Assembly: GCF_000002985.6 (NCBI RefSeq)
Contig: NC_003283.11
Location: 8,618,001-8,682,000 of the forward strand
DNA length: 64,000 nt
Direction: 5' to 3'
Origin: Caenorhabditis elegans
Lineage: Eukaryota; Nematoda; Chromadorea; Rhabditida; Rhabditidae
Position 1 is the stretch's first letter, and every line of letters begins with the position of its first letter. The translations under genes and the position numbers were made by a program. This document shows, piece after piece, positions 23,620-37,200 of this stretch. Under the pieces are notes generated by a model, which did no database searches, was not told where the DNA came from, and saw only the letters and a list, made by a program, of their open reading frames with translations.

Positions 23620-25190
23620 CTATGCAAGAGATAAACAGAATCCAACACGTTTCTGTCCGATATCATGTACATTACAATATTGTCTCATGAATGGTCCACC
23701 GAGAATCCATGAAGGTCCGAAACCAGCATAGTTTTGTGGAATTGCAGCGAAAAGGCAGGAGTTTGTCTGTAAATTATTCACATAATTTTTGATATGTAGC
23801 AAAACTTACATCAATCTTCAAAATGTAGTTATTTGCTCGAATAACATAGTTGAATTGGCCAATTTTCATCTTAATTGGCCCCGCGTCGGCATCACAAGGA
23901 ATGTTAAATACTTGATTTGTTGGGTCCCACTGAAACAATTTGTAATTTTTAACGCAATCACAGAAAGTACATGCTTACAGTAGCTCCTGCAGCTTTAGCC
24001 AAGTTGTCAATTGCAGCTTGAGGTCCACATAGAAATGAAGTAGCGGTATCGGTGATTACCTCATATGTGGTTGTGGATACATATGAGCCAAGAGAAAATC
24101 CGGTTGCCTAGAAATTCAGAAAAAATACAAAAATCAAAACTCTCCAGAAATACCTGGAACTGAAAATGTCTAGCATTAGTTAGTTCCGCATATCCAATAA
24201 CTGGCCCACAATGGTTTTTATCCAATCCTCCATAAGTGAATGCACCACTTGCAGAAGTTCCAGGAGCACCTCTCTGACCAAACCATGTAGTGAAAAGTGG
24301 CTGATCAAGTAGTCCTTGATTGATAGCGTTGATGATTGGAGGGGTAATGTTGTCAACAGCTAATGCAGTAAATGCAAGACCAAAGATTCCCTCTTTTGGG
24401 CTCTGCAAATGCAAAATAGTGAAAGTGAAGGAACTTGAAAAAAACGAACCCATTTGAAATCTGATCCGACAGTGTCTGCAACACCAAGGTATGATCTTGG
24501 AATAGCGAGTTGTGCTTCTCCTGATCCACCGATCTGAAAATTCCATTTTATCCTAGATGACTCCAAGAAAAGTTATTCACAGTACCAGACACGAATTTAC
24601 TCCTAATTAAATTTTTGTTAATACTTTTTTACAATTTATTTATGCATTTAAATATGTAAAATTTCAGAATTTCCATCAAATAACCTTAACAGTGTCAATT
24701 CCCAATGTCCCGTAGGCATCACCGCTAGCATATTTGATCTGCCATGGGCGGTTGGTTGCAATATATGTGGATGAAGCTTTTTCATTAAATAATCTCTTTT
24801 TCTCACAGTACGTTCTGTAAAAAACTTTCGAAAAATTGTGATCACAAACGTTATTCAATTTCAAAACAGGAATACTAACGTGCAATTAGTTCCTGGAATT
24901 AAGAGATTGGCTGATCCGGTATCTAATACAACAATAAAGTTTTGATCAGGAGTTCCAACAGTAATATTTCCCATGTACTCATAGTACACATAATCTGTTG
25001 TGCTTTGAACCACAGTAGCCAGGTTAGATGATCTACTAGCAACCATACGGTCGCGGTACTCCAAATAGGCAGGATATTCTCCATTTCTGATCATTTCAAT
25101 CATTCTAGATTCTTTCCATATTAATTGATGTTCGAGGACTGCAGCCGTCGAAGACCCAATAAGAAGGAAAATAATGGAAATAATACCCAT
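23620..25190 (-). CDS. asp-13: Pepsin-family aspartyl protease, probably ASP-13
   Basis: Seven minus-strand exons (24880-25190, 24685-24814, 24450-24533, 24154-24402, 23979-24107, 23810-23929, 23620-23766) join in phase to 389 residues. A signal peptide (MGIISIIFLLIGSSTAA) and a propeptide with WKESRMIEM precede the A1 peptidase domain. The first active-site motif is VLDTGSANLLIP with Asp at 90, and the flap region is KYASGDAYGTLG. The second active-site motif is VITDTATSFLCGP with Asp at 278, so both catalytic Asp remain, but the Gly of the second D-T-G is Ala. The end WILGGPFMRQYC matches the typical late FxLGxxFLR block. Such enzymes are lysosomal or secreted gut proteases in nematodes. 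A tttcag lies three bases before the ATG. The symbol is recalled from context; the family assignment is firm. Confidence 0.85.
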
Positions 25191-25193
25191 TTT

Positions 25194-25200
25194 CTGAAAA
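25194..25200 (-). promoter_or_regulatory. Probable trans-splice acceptor of protease gene
   Basis: On the minus strand TTTTCAG is followed by AAA and then the ATG at 25190. The position is typical of an SL1 acceptor. Confidence 0.5.
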
Positions 25201-28004
25201 ATAAAAATAAATTGAAACACTGAATGAAAAAATAATTATTCTCCGCTGAAATGGGAAAGAAAACTAAATAGGGTTATCGGCGAAACATTCTAACTAATTG
25301 AATTCACTGATAACATTGCAACATCAGATTATGAACTCTGATACTGTGTTTCAGAATATTTATTTGAATTGAGTCTGATAAATGGATTACCGTATTTTCC
25401 CTACGAGTTTTTTATAATTCAACTTTAGATGTCAGATTCACACGTACTAGTTCACGCTTGCCTTTCATCAACCAGTTTTGCACATTCGTTTTTCATATTG
25501 ACACTAAACAAGTCTGTAAAAGTGCACATGGTCATAAATCAGGCAATCGGGCTAAACGTCTCTCGTCGGAGACCACCCAAATCTTGCGGAATGTCGCCTT
25601 TCGTTTTCTACAAAACAGCATGTTCTCAATTTTGAATGGACCCTCGGGACCCGAGACTCTTAAAAAACCAAACGAAGAAGAAGGCCACCCTGGGCTCTCC
25701 CAGTTCGTTCTTCTCATTTCCTTTGTAAAGCGGAATGATAGTTAGGGTGGCGCTTTTGTTTGCAGAAAAAAACGAAGACGGAGGGTCCCTATGGTACAAA
25801 AAGTGCAATTGGAAAAGGAACGAAAGAAGACGGAAAAGAATAGAGAAAAAACTGGAAGCCAAATTAAATTTAGTTGAAGAATGAGATGAAGAGGAATGTT
25901 GCCCTATTCACTTGAATCGCATTTTCTTGTTTCTATTTTTGCTGGTTTCATCATTTTGAGTTGATTGTATTTATGTGATTATTACGATTTTACAAACACC
26001 ACGCACATTCCCTTTAACGATATTATAACTACAAATATCTGAAAAGGTTCCCTAGCTTTATACGAGCCTATCAAAACTTCAACCTCAAATGCTCCACATT
26101 GTCTGGTTGACACGATTTATTGTCACACAAGTGTAGAAAGAATATGATCGTTTCGATATTCAAACGGTGATAACCTTTTGAAATTGTTTTCCCATTGACA
26201 GCAAGTGAATTGATTAACCAATGAATGGGAATACTGTAATTAAATGACTTTTTATACTTCACTATGAGCTGTGATTTGCATAATGGAGATCTTTAACTAT
26301 TACAATAATTTTTTGAACATCAGTAGATACCTAGAAGTACACTAAACTACTAAAGTAGGGATAGAAAAATAACGGTTATGTTTTTTAAGTTTTCCAAATT
26401 CTGAAAAATTAGATTTTTTGTCTTGTAGGTAAAATTCCCATAAAAAAGTTATGCACTTTTCCGTTTTTTGAACTTGAATATTTTTCCACTTCCAAATGGT
26501 TTTTTTGTCATTCACTATATGTTGACTCAAACTGTTCGAGTTTAAATTTAGTTTAAAATTTAGTTTTTTTCAAATTAAAATTTCTGAACACATATAGTGT
26601 TCCATATGTTTTTTTTCAATACTTATCTCCCCTTTAATCCTCCATGACCAATATTTCAGGGTATCACAACTTCTTGCCGCTCTCCTCATTTTCCCATTAT
26701 GCTCAAATGCACCATGGAAACTTGAACCTTCGACCTCACTTTCCCTCTCATAAAATATATCTGTGTCTCTTCATCACTCACACTATTCCCAAATCTAGAC
26801 TCATCTATCACTAATGTCACCGTTTCGTCGCGTGTCGCTCCCCCGTATTGTCCCAACTTGTTCTACTCGGTCCTTCTCCATTTCCTCTCTGTTTTCGCGC
26901 ACTTTTACCCAATAAATCGAATGAGCGAAAAACGAGAGGACGCGGGACGTACACAACTCGGAGACAAAGACAATGTTGCCCTGTGTGAAGAAGGTGGCTA
27001 ACCCCCCGACCCGCTAAGTTTTTGGGAAAAGAAGACAAGGTGACATGCAAAAATTTATGGATCTGGGTATACTTCAGGACGGTATACTTCTGAAGGCTGG
27101 GAAAACAGTTTGGAATTGCGTAATACAGCGGCGGCTTTTGATTAATTTCAGAATTCTGAAATTCATGACAAGGTCGTAAGAGTAATTTGACGTTTTGATG
27201 AAAGTAGCCCTGTATAGTTAAGATGCTTGTTCACTCATAATAAGCTAAGCCTTCAAGGTATGCACAAAAATGACTAAATGGTGTCAAAGTGGCATGCAAA
27301 AATTTATGGAGCATCCAGCTTTCAAATCTTTGTGAAATCATACAGTAAAATTTTTGTTGACACCATAAAAAAGCACTGGATAGTTTGCATTCCGCTGCTA
27401 GTTAGATTTCATTTTTTCGCAATCGATCGGCCAATCGGCAATCAAGAAGAGCAAAGACTGGAGCCCCTGATTGGACAGCGCCCGTATCCGTCCCACCTGA
27501 AGTTCTAGTTAAATTAGGTTCCTTACTTTTGGAAATATGTGAGTAAGTAACAGTAAAAATCTGATAAAATTAATAACAACTAGACCATTTACCGATTTTT
27601 TTAAAAGGTATATTCTTTTGATTCTTGAGCATTTCTGTCAATTGGTTCAATTGAGAACGTCTTCAAAATGTTCAGCCTAATAATTTTCATTTGATCCTAC
27701 TCAAGGGTGTCAATGTCCCGTAAAAATTACAAAAACGGGACAGCGGGACGTCCCGTTCCCGTGATAATTTTAAAAACGGGACAACGGGACGTCCCGTTCC
27801 CGTAAAAACACTCAAAAAACGGGAAAACGGGACAAACGGGACACGGGTTTTTTGAAGCTTTTTGAACTTTTCTGAAAATAATTTATTTTTGGAATGAACT
27901 GTTGCAGGTAGATTCTGTACCCCATTTCAACAATGTCAATTTTCAAACATCCCATTTATTCTGAAATATGTCCTGAGTCTTCTACACGTCGTTTTACTTT
28001 TCAG
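25201..28004. other. Intergenic region with repeats
   Basis: No gene is supported in 2.8 kb. Visible items are a palindrome CTCGGGACCCGAG near 25646, a direct repeat CATGCAAAAATTTATGGA at about 27043 and 27293, and the ACGGGAC repeat block at 27715-27848. The right end probably holds the promoter of the long Smaug-like gene. Confidence 0.45.
27715..27848. repeat. ACGGGAC/GTCCCGT palindromic repeat block
   Basis: About 130 bp consist of degenerate units of ACGGGAC and its complement GTCCCGT, including ACGGGACGTCCCGTTCCCGT twice. The block is GC rich within an AT-rich flank and can fold into hairpins. It resembles a dispersed repeat rather than coding sequence. Confidence 0.8.
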
Positions 28005-28262
28005 ACATGATTCCCACGATTTCTGTGCACTTTGTGAAAGTACACCCTTTCTGATTCCATTTCCGTACCACCAAGTGAATATAAAACATAACCTCTGAGA
28101 GTTTTTCATAGTCACATGCTCTATTCGCAGGTTTTAGTGTCTTGAGAAGACAATTGTAGTTGTGCTAGACGTGTTGATTCGAATTGAGGTTATAAATGTT
28201 ATTAAAAATTAAAGAATTAAAATAGCATTTATGTGTAATTTTTCTGATTTTCTGATTTTTAG

Positions 28263-31200
28263 TCAAAGAAAAAGACGGCAACGAGTCGAGACATTACTTG
28301 GGTATGTTTTTAGATTCTAATCCTTTCCGGCAACGTGTGTGGTCGCTTTTTCCCAATTCACTTCTCGAAACCTCCCCATTTCCCGAAGTCTATCGCTTCT
28401 CGCTCATCATTATGGTATTTGAAGCGAGATGAGCCGATTGCAATCCATTTGTACTTTTTGAATCGAACACACCTTTCACATGGTGTTCTGTGAATATGTC
28501 CCCTTGTCGTCGAAATTATTTTAGATAAAAAATTAGCAAGCAATAAGCCACCAAAGAAAACTTATTCTAAGATACCGCCCATAACATTTTCGCGCGCAAA
28601 AGTGCAACATTCAGTATGGGTTCGTTTGGCTGTTTTTGAGAGTAGAACACGAAGACTCCGCCTCTTTAAAGTATTCCACCACTACCACCTTCCGGTACTT
28701 TTTGACGTTCTTCATATAATTTCTTACAATGAAATTTAAGAACCAAATTTTAGATTTATGAATAATTTTAGCATCGATACTACCTACAAAAGAAATTGAC
28801 TTAAATTAGTGATTCTACATCTTATAATACAAACCTAACTTCTACTTAGGTTTGTTCTAGTTCCATTTTAAAAAGTCACAGCAAATTACCGTAACCATAC
28901 TCTTAAATCTTACCTCAAAACATCTCCCATCCATAATAAATATTCCAGATCTTCGAAAACCTCTTGCTCAAGGGTATCCTAAACCGCTTCGTCGTCAAAC
29001 GAGGACACCGGAAAGAAACCAAATCAGTGGAACGAGATCAGGTACGACCTTGAATGAGGTAACGGAAAAGGTTTCGAAATGTGTTCATTTATTTTCTGGG
29101 AGGTTAACTATTTTGTGGGTGTATGTTCGGGACAAAGAAATGATGATCGAACGGATGTTTGACAGGTTGTATGGGGGAACATATCTTGATATGATATCTC
29201 TTTTTTGGAAACCGAGGGTGTTCTTCTGTTTACTGATAACTTTTTTCTGTTGGGTTTTACACATTCCGATCTGTGTTGGTATCATTCGATTGTGTTCGTT
29301 TCTGATGTTTTTGGGTTTTATTTTCAATTTTCCAAGATATAAAATTAAAAATACAACTACTAGAGTAAACATTCAAATGTAGCAGAAATTTGTACGCAAC
29401 TACGAATGAATCTGTATCAGATCAGATGGAAATACCAAGAGGTTTCATGCAAATTTTTTTCAAACACATTATGTTTATTCTATTTTCAATAATGGCGCCT
29501 TTTTGTCAACAACAATATATTGAGTCATAAATGGATATTGTTGCCGATTTTTCACAAATTTTGGAACAAGCATTAAATCTTTCTGTTGTTAACTAGAGTA
29601 TCTACGTTCAACATTTTGATATGTGCCAACTTGAGAAACGATTTATTATAGGCAAATTGTCTAGAGCAAAAGATCTAGTTGTTTAACTTATGACTTTAAT
29701 TTGTAAGAAATACTCTGTTCTCTTTTTTGAAAATTTTTCAAAGAGGGAGAAACGGGGAAGTTGTTGAAAAATAACTTCTTTGTTGTAAAATGACCTCATA
29801 TTCTTAACACATTTCATTAAATCTTTAAAATTGCAGACAAAAAGTAGTGGTTACTCAAATTTTACCACTTATAGTTTTGGCAGTGGACTAGAAAATAGTT
29901 ATTTGTACACATTTTATTTTTCATTATGTTTGAAATGTTGTATTTGAACATTTTAAGGGGTTTTCATTGCTTTAAACGTCTTAAAAACCTAAAAAAAAAA
30001 AGTTTTTGTAGATTTTGCAAAATACCAAAATCTTGACTAAATATGTTCAAAAATCTGAATGTTTAAACTTATTTATTAGTTTTTAAATTATTTATTTGCT
30101 TCAAAACTATTCAAAATTCAAATACAAAAAAGTTTTTATTTTTAATTTTCAACTTTTTGAGTTACGAACTCGTTGTTAGTTTCTTATGGATCTAGTATAT
30201 TTCAGTCATATGGCAACTTGCTATCGTTTTCCATATCCTGTTTCTGACGCTACTCCTAAGTTTGCTCTCGTTTTTACAAACATTTTTCAAAATATTTATA
30301 TTGTTCTCCCGCCTAATATGCCTTATTATAATCATCATATCAAACATACCATTCCCACCCACTATTTCTCTTCATCACGTTGTACTCTTTTCTTCGGTAG
30401 CAAGCACGGAGTCTGTGCCTGTCACGGATGCTTCTTATCGGGAGTAGTTTGAACAACATTTTGCAACATTTTCAAGAATCTTATCACTTGGCACAGTACA
30501 CCGAGAGACTACGGTTTCTACTGATAATGAAGTTGTGAACTTGAATAAAGAGGTTTAGCAGCTTGATCAGAAAATGAGTAGAATGCACTTTTTAAGAGTT
30601 CAAGTGATTTAAAAAGATGAGAAAATTAGATAAAAAAAGCTTCACTGCAAGTGGTCCTCCTCGGAGAAGATGATAGAACTCTGTGTTGCTTGGGAAAAGA
30701 GAAATCAAAATATCAGAAATGATTGGAAGACATTTTTTGGTTTCACGAACAACTATACTTTTGATACGTTTTAATTACAGCTGTTCCGTGAATATTCATA
30801 TTTAAACATTAACTCTAAAACTTATGTAATATCAATTTTTAATTTATTGCTGGAGTGGTGCCAGGTAGTTCTTGATTTTCTTGTGACTTCCTTTTTAGGT
30901 TATCAGTACTCTTGTTTCATGGAAATATACATATTTTGTAGATTGATTTCAAGAATTAGTGTTATGTTCACTACGGAAGCGTAAGTCAATTAATAGTTTT
31001 AATTAATTGTTGCTGTGCCTTACATTATAAAATTAAAAATTGCTGTTAAAATATGAGTCTCCTTGCCTATGAATACGAATTTGAGTTTTATAATGCTTTC
31101 TAGGCTTACCGTATTTCTTCTATAAATTTTGCCTCTCAACGCTAAACATTAGCACCTTATATCTTGGCTATCTTGGTTTTTTCAAGTGATCACTAGCATG

Positions 31201-34200
31201 ATGTTTGTGTTTTGTCTTTCTAAAGTTAAGTAATTGAATATTAGTTTATTTTTTTTTATTATTGGGGTGCAAGATTAATAGTGAATAGTTTATGTCATAC
31301 TGCTGCAAACAATTTTTTTGATCTTGTTTGATCTTTTTTTCGCTTCAACCTATTTTTAGTTTTCTTCAAGTCTTTCTTAAACTCATTGAAAAGAAACAAA
31401 ATCCAACCTAGACATGCTCCTCACCTTAATCTGCAAATTCAACTGATGTTATTTGACACAGTTTATACCGGTTATAATTTTTTTGATTGTTTTGATTTGA
31501 AATTCGTATCAGTAATTTTAAATTTTATAACTAGTTACAAATTTTAAAGTTCGTACTCTGGAATAACCCGGATTTCTTCTACATTTTCTGTTATTATTTT
31601 TGTATAACACCAGACCAAATCTAATCGAAACCTCACAATATTTTCTTGATGTTCATGAAACTCAATCGAATTTCTTTTTTAAAAGCTTTTACATCCCCTT
31701 TTCTAGTGTTCCAGACACTAATCAAACTTTTGATTTTCCCAATTCAGCAATTATTTTCTCCCCCGTTTTCTCTCCGTCTTTTCCGAAATTTGCATACCGT
31801 TGTCTGGAGACCACCCACCTCGTTTTTATGAGTTTTCCCCTAATGAAATGCACGAAACCGTTAACAAAGAAAACCGAGAGATATGACGGTTTTAGAGACC
31901 ACCATGTCCGTTGACTATCTATCTTGATGAAATAGATTCCGATCGGTTGGCCTGGTACTGTAAATGGGTTTGCACTATTCCACATAATACGGTTTCGATG
32001 ATTTGATCTAGTGGGCTTGATGACATTTCGTCTGGACAAATGCTGGGAGGCCATAAATTTTTGAAAGAGCGCGCGCGCGAGTCGCTGCAGTTTCAAGCAG
32101 GCGTTGAGGTAGACTCATAAAAATTTTGCAACAAAATGACGGGAACAAAGGGAGTTTTTTTGAGCGTAAACCCAGACAAAACTTTCACCTATTACAGTAT
32201 CCCATGTCTTTGAAGTATTGAACAAACATACATTGCCGTTAACTTTTCTAAAGATCTCATGAAATTTCTTGAAAATGATAGATATCAATTCCCAAATGTT
32301 ACAGGTCAAGAGGAATGTTCTGGTGTGACTTGGATCCGAATCGTGTTTGGAGAGCTCCGACACCATCAGCCTCAATCCCTTCTAATGGTTCTGAGCCAGT
32401 GGTGGCAAATGATGAGAATTTGAATTTGGAGATGAACCATGTGAAAACATTGACAGGTGGGTTTTGATGACCTCCAGGGGGAAAAAGAATCAACACATCG
32501 TGACTATCTTGTTGTTCGTTTCAGTTTCTGTGCATGTTTTTGAAACAAAACAGATGTGTTGTTGCACTTTGTTTTTCTTCATTTTAAAAAGGTCGAATTT
32601 TGAAAGATTGTAAACAGGTATACGGTAGTTTGTTGCAAAGTGCGTTTGTATAGATTTAAAATCATATTTTCAAGATTCTGTATTTTAACTTGGCAAGCAA
32701 CTCATAGAAAATTACCATACATACATTGTTAAAGTCTTATGTCTTAATGAAATATGCCGGGACGGGCCAAATTTTACTTTTCCGGATTCCGGAAAGTTCG
32801 ATTTTGCGACGGTTTTTAATGATATTTTCACAACCACGATTGATAATTGCAATAACTGGAAACAAATATTTTCAAAATCCCGAGAATTTAAAAAATCTCA
32901 CATTCAAAACCGATTTATTTTACCTAGATCTTTTCAACTTTGAACTTTTGATCTCAATAATTATGACAAATGAACAAGCATTCCTTTCTATTATTTTCTA
33001 ACATTTCCATTGTTTAACAAAGAAGACACATTAGTTGATCCAAAAGAACGTTATGAATGAGATGAGCACACATATGAACGGTTCCATTAATTCTAAATTT
33101 CCATCTCATTCTGACCAGGCGTTTTGACTAATAACCACATTCTTTTCGTATCATCCTAATAATCATCTTCATTTTACTGATTTATGAGGAGCTCATCTGC
33201 AAACCACCTCACCACATTCCGATCCTTAATGAGGTGCTCATCCACACTTTTACTTTACACATTGAGAGTTCCCCATTCGTTTTTTTCGAATTCCACCCCT
33301 CGGCTCATTATTTTCAATCAATCTTCTATCTTCTTAGTGACTGTGAAGAGCAGAGAAGAAAAGTGCCTCGGCGCCAATATTATCATATGGGTAACACAGC
33401 TTCAGGGCAGTCGTCGGGATGAAATAGTGTGGAAAACCAATAGACAACATAGTATTTTAGTGATAAAACCCCAAAAACTGATAAGAAAAGCCTAATAATG
33501 TTGCCATTTGCTTTGGTTTTAGGTAAACGAGTTGATGATGATGATGACAGGGGAACACTTGCACTATTTATCAGAGAATATATATGTCAAAAGATAGGGA
33601 AATGCATTGAAATACTTTTGCTCTTTGTCGGTCGTAGACAAGCTCATTTTTGTGCAATAAATTGACAGTTTTGAGTGGTTAGATGCAGGATGGTGATAGT
33701 GGAGAATGACACGAAGTTGAATGAATTAATTTAACTCGGCTAATAATTATTGGAATGAAGGGTGGGAGTTTCCCATTACGATACAAATAGTACTAAAATG
33801 CAAAGTGCATAGATTTTGGAATGTATGGAGAAATGAGTTCTGAGAGGTGAAAAAACTTACTATTAGAAATTAAAAATTTCCAAGCACCGCATTCCAATAG
33901 TCAATCTCAGAAGATTGAAAATTAGTTTCCGTTCTCTCTGTATGGAAATTTAGGACAATTTCTAAAATTGTTTTTAGACGTGGAATAAACAAATGATAGG
34001 TATTCCAATACTAATCTTACATATAGTATTAATAGGGAACATTCTATATCTTCAAAAGCGTATTGACTTTTTTTTTCAAACTGAAAACAGAATTACCAAG
34101 AGCCAAATTGTGCACCCATTTTTCGGCTACTCTCTACGAGAAATAACAGCTGATTCGACATTGATGAGTCGGTCCGACGGTACATGCTTTCTTTAGAAAA

Positions 34201-37200
34201 AAAAAACCACTTATTTCCAGTCCCCCAATAAAAAAGAAGCCATTTTCTCCTTATCGGACCCGCTAATCGTTTTTCGATTTCTCACCTTTTTCCTTCCACA
34301 TCTCCCTTCGTTTTCACCGATCGGTGCCTCATTTATCAAAGCGGCTGTCTGAAAGGTGACGTCGTCTAAGACGCGCGGGTGGCGCGAGCGTTGTTTGAAA
34401 TTTGTTGCGAAAATTAGGAAACTACTCGCAGTACTTCTGGCTTGTTTCACCCGCGGTATATGCTATCAATTACCGATGCGTCCGAAATCTGACATGTTGT
34501 ACTTATAGGCGTCTGGGAATTTTCTTAAGAGAAGTGAATTTGAAAGGCAAGAAGAAAGTAAGTTAATAGGTAGGTGTTAGGAGAAAGATCAAGATCAAAG
34601 TGTAAAGTTTATTTAAAGTATTATTTTTTATTTTACTTTAGCCAATTTTTGGACACAAAATTTAAATCTCTTTGGAAAGTTGGCAGCTTCTCAACCAAAT
34701 TCTTTGGTACAAAAGTTGGGCAAAACTTGACTGACAAGTACTGAAATCGAAGAGAGGTTTTCAAAAATTCTTTGTCTCTTCATGCTGTGAATCCTGAAAA
34801 TATGCTATTTGTCTTATAGAAGTCTCTTAGTTTGAATTTTTGTAATTAAAATTTTGTATGTCCATCCAATTTTTTGAGAACACCAATAAATTCTCAATGT
34901 CTTTTCACAACCGATCTTTTTGGTCTGAAACTTTTCAATTTAATTTTCCTAATCAAAACATTTTTTGTTGAAAACACCAAAACACAACTCAAAATGTGTT
35001 CTATCAGTCAAAAATAAATTAGTTGGGTAAACATTGTACTGCCTTCTGTTTTTCTATTCGTCAGCCCAGATGTGTATTTTTGGCATTTTTTCAATTGAGT
35101 TGTCATATAATTTTTAAAACTCTATAATCTCGATCAGCATGGTATTATTTTCTAACCCCTCGCTTCTTGTCAGTTCAAAAAACCACGAGATGAAGCATCA
35201 AAGAGGCGGGTTGATTGATTTATTGGATGAAAATTAGATATTACACCTTGCAATACGCACTTTTCAAAAAAGAAGTAGTCGATAACTTATAGTGAAAACA
35301 TACGCATTACAACACTATATCTTTTGATTTTTGATATCACCAATTTGACCTGTCAGAATGGTTATTTGAGTGAAGAACAAAGTTCGGAAAGAAATATTAG
35401 TACATTTTAAAGATTTCTGATCCATTGGGTCAAGAATGTAGGTGTAGACATCGTCGTCTCGGGAGAATCAAAAAACCAAATCTTCATTTGTTTCATGTTA
35501 CCTAAAAAGTCTGAAGCCATCAATCATTCTGTGACAAACCGTTGCAACGGCTGGTGAAAAAAGTCTGTATGTCTGACCCGATTATCTTGCAGAATGTCAC
35601 GTAGATCAAGCCCATAAAAAGTAAAATCGGATTTTTATTACCTCAAAAAAGATGATATGCCAAAAAAGTTCCTCGATCAAAATACAATTTCTAATTTCTT
35701 AGAAATGTCTGCTGATAAGTTGATAAGCATCGAAAATGATCTCTCCGATCTCAGTTTTCTCACCTTTCCTGCTATCAAACTACTTTTGGCACTATGCCAA
35801 TAAAAATCGCAACACTCTACAGCGGTGGCGGCAGCGGATCAAAAAGTCTATAGGAACAAAAAACCCTCCGAGCATTGGTTATGTCTAGCGTTTTTGTGTA
35901 CGTTAAACGTTGAAAAAACTACGAACCGGCGAGCAAACCTCCGAGCCGAAAGGTGCACTTTGAAGTAAACACAGACGGGGCCGAGGCCCGATCATCGGCG
36001 GCGACTGCCATACTCTTTCATATAATTTTTTTTTGTGTTTTTGCGCCATTTGTCTCTTGTTTTTCTTATTTTATTAGTTGCGATCATCGAAACAACTTTG
36101 AGAAATGAACGCCGATTTTGTTTAAAATTATTAAACTCTGAATTATTAATTTTTGAATTATAAATTCACAAAACAGAAAAAAAGTAATGTAAAGTTCTAT
36201 GAGAATCCAGATTGATTTTGCGTTCCGAGAGAGATTTCATTGTCGAAATAATTAGCAAATTTTGCTACAATTTTCATATTTTGACTTGAGAGTTTGAATA
36301 TTTATAGTTTTTCAAAATTTAATCAGAAATTCCACAGGACGAGTATTTTCACCTTCATCCGCTTCTCGTCTTTACTTTAAATCCCAATCTTTCGCCTGGG
36401 AACAGTACGGAAGACTGTCGGTAGGAGGTGATACGGGCTGTTGAAAGGCGAGTGAAAGGCGCCCGTATCGGCTCTCAGTCAGGTATAATGTACCACTTGC
36501 AAAATTCGAACCCATACATTGTGCTCCTCAATTTTTTTTGCAAGTTTTCAAAAACACGTGGATCTTCGCCAAAGTGTAGATTATATCTGTGATAGCAATG
36601 ATGTAATACTCCTTCAAAAACGATGAGACATTTTCAATGTCAGAGATAGGTTTACGAATTGAAAGTGAGATAGGTACGTTCAACTGGACGTAAAGAACAG
36701 TTGTCCGTTTGCTCGGAGGTGGCTGCTCCGTGCGCTATTCCTTGTGACATACGTGAATTTCTATTCCAAATGAAAGTGGAAAAGAGTCGGAGGCATACTG
36801 CACAAACGAGTGATAAATCGGCATGGAATCGGAACCCAATGAACTCGCTTTTTTGTAACCTATGTCTTCCTCACTATACATTTCGACGTTTTGTCGGAAA
36901 TTGTGAAAAGCTACATCACTCTATTTAATCTTCAATTTATTACGAAAGATTCAAGAAATGAAGCATTTTTAATTAAGTACGTTTGTAAGTAAACTTTGAA
37001 AGAAATCAGGAAAACACATTTTGAATGACAATATTTTTTAAAACATATGTAGTTGCGATACCTGATAAGACACTTTTTGTTGTGTTTATTCTGTAATTTG
37101 AAGAAAAAAAGTGACATTATTGTGCAATTTGTTTCGCTTTTTGTTGGAGAATTGAGAACTATCAGGTGACTCTTTCTAATTTGGAACTTTTTTGGTTGAA

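Noticed and set aside
29050-29382. 110-codon frame starting near 29050
   Set aside because: It is intronic, starts just after a strong exon donor, and has hydrophobic low-quality codons with no support.
33373-33423. Short frame MGNTASGQSSG with an N-myristoylation look
   Set aside because: Eleven codons only, with no context. Chance is likely.
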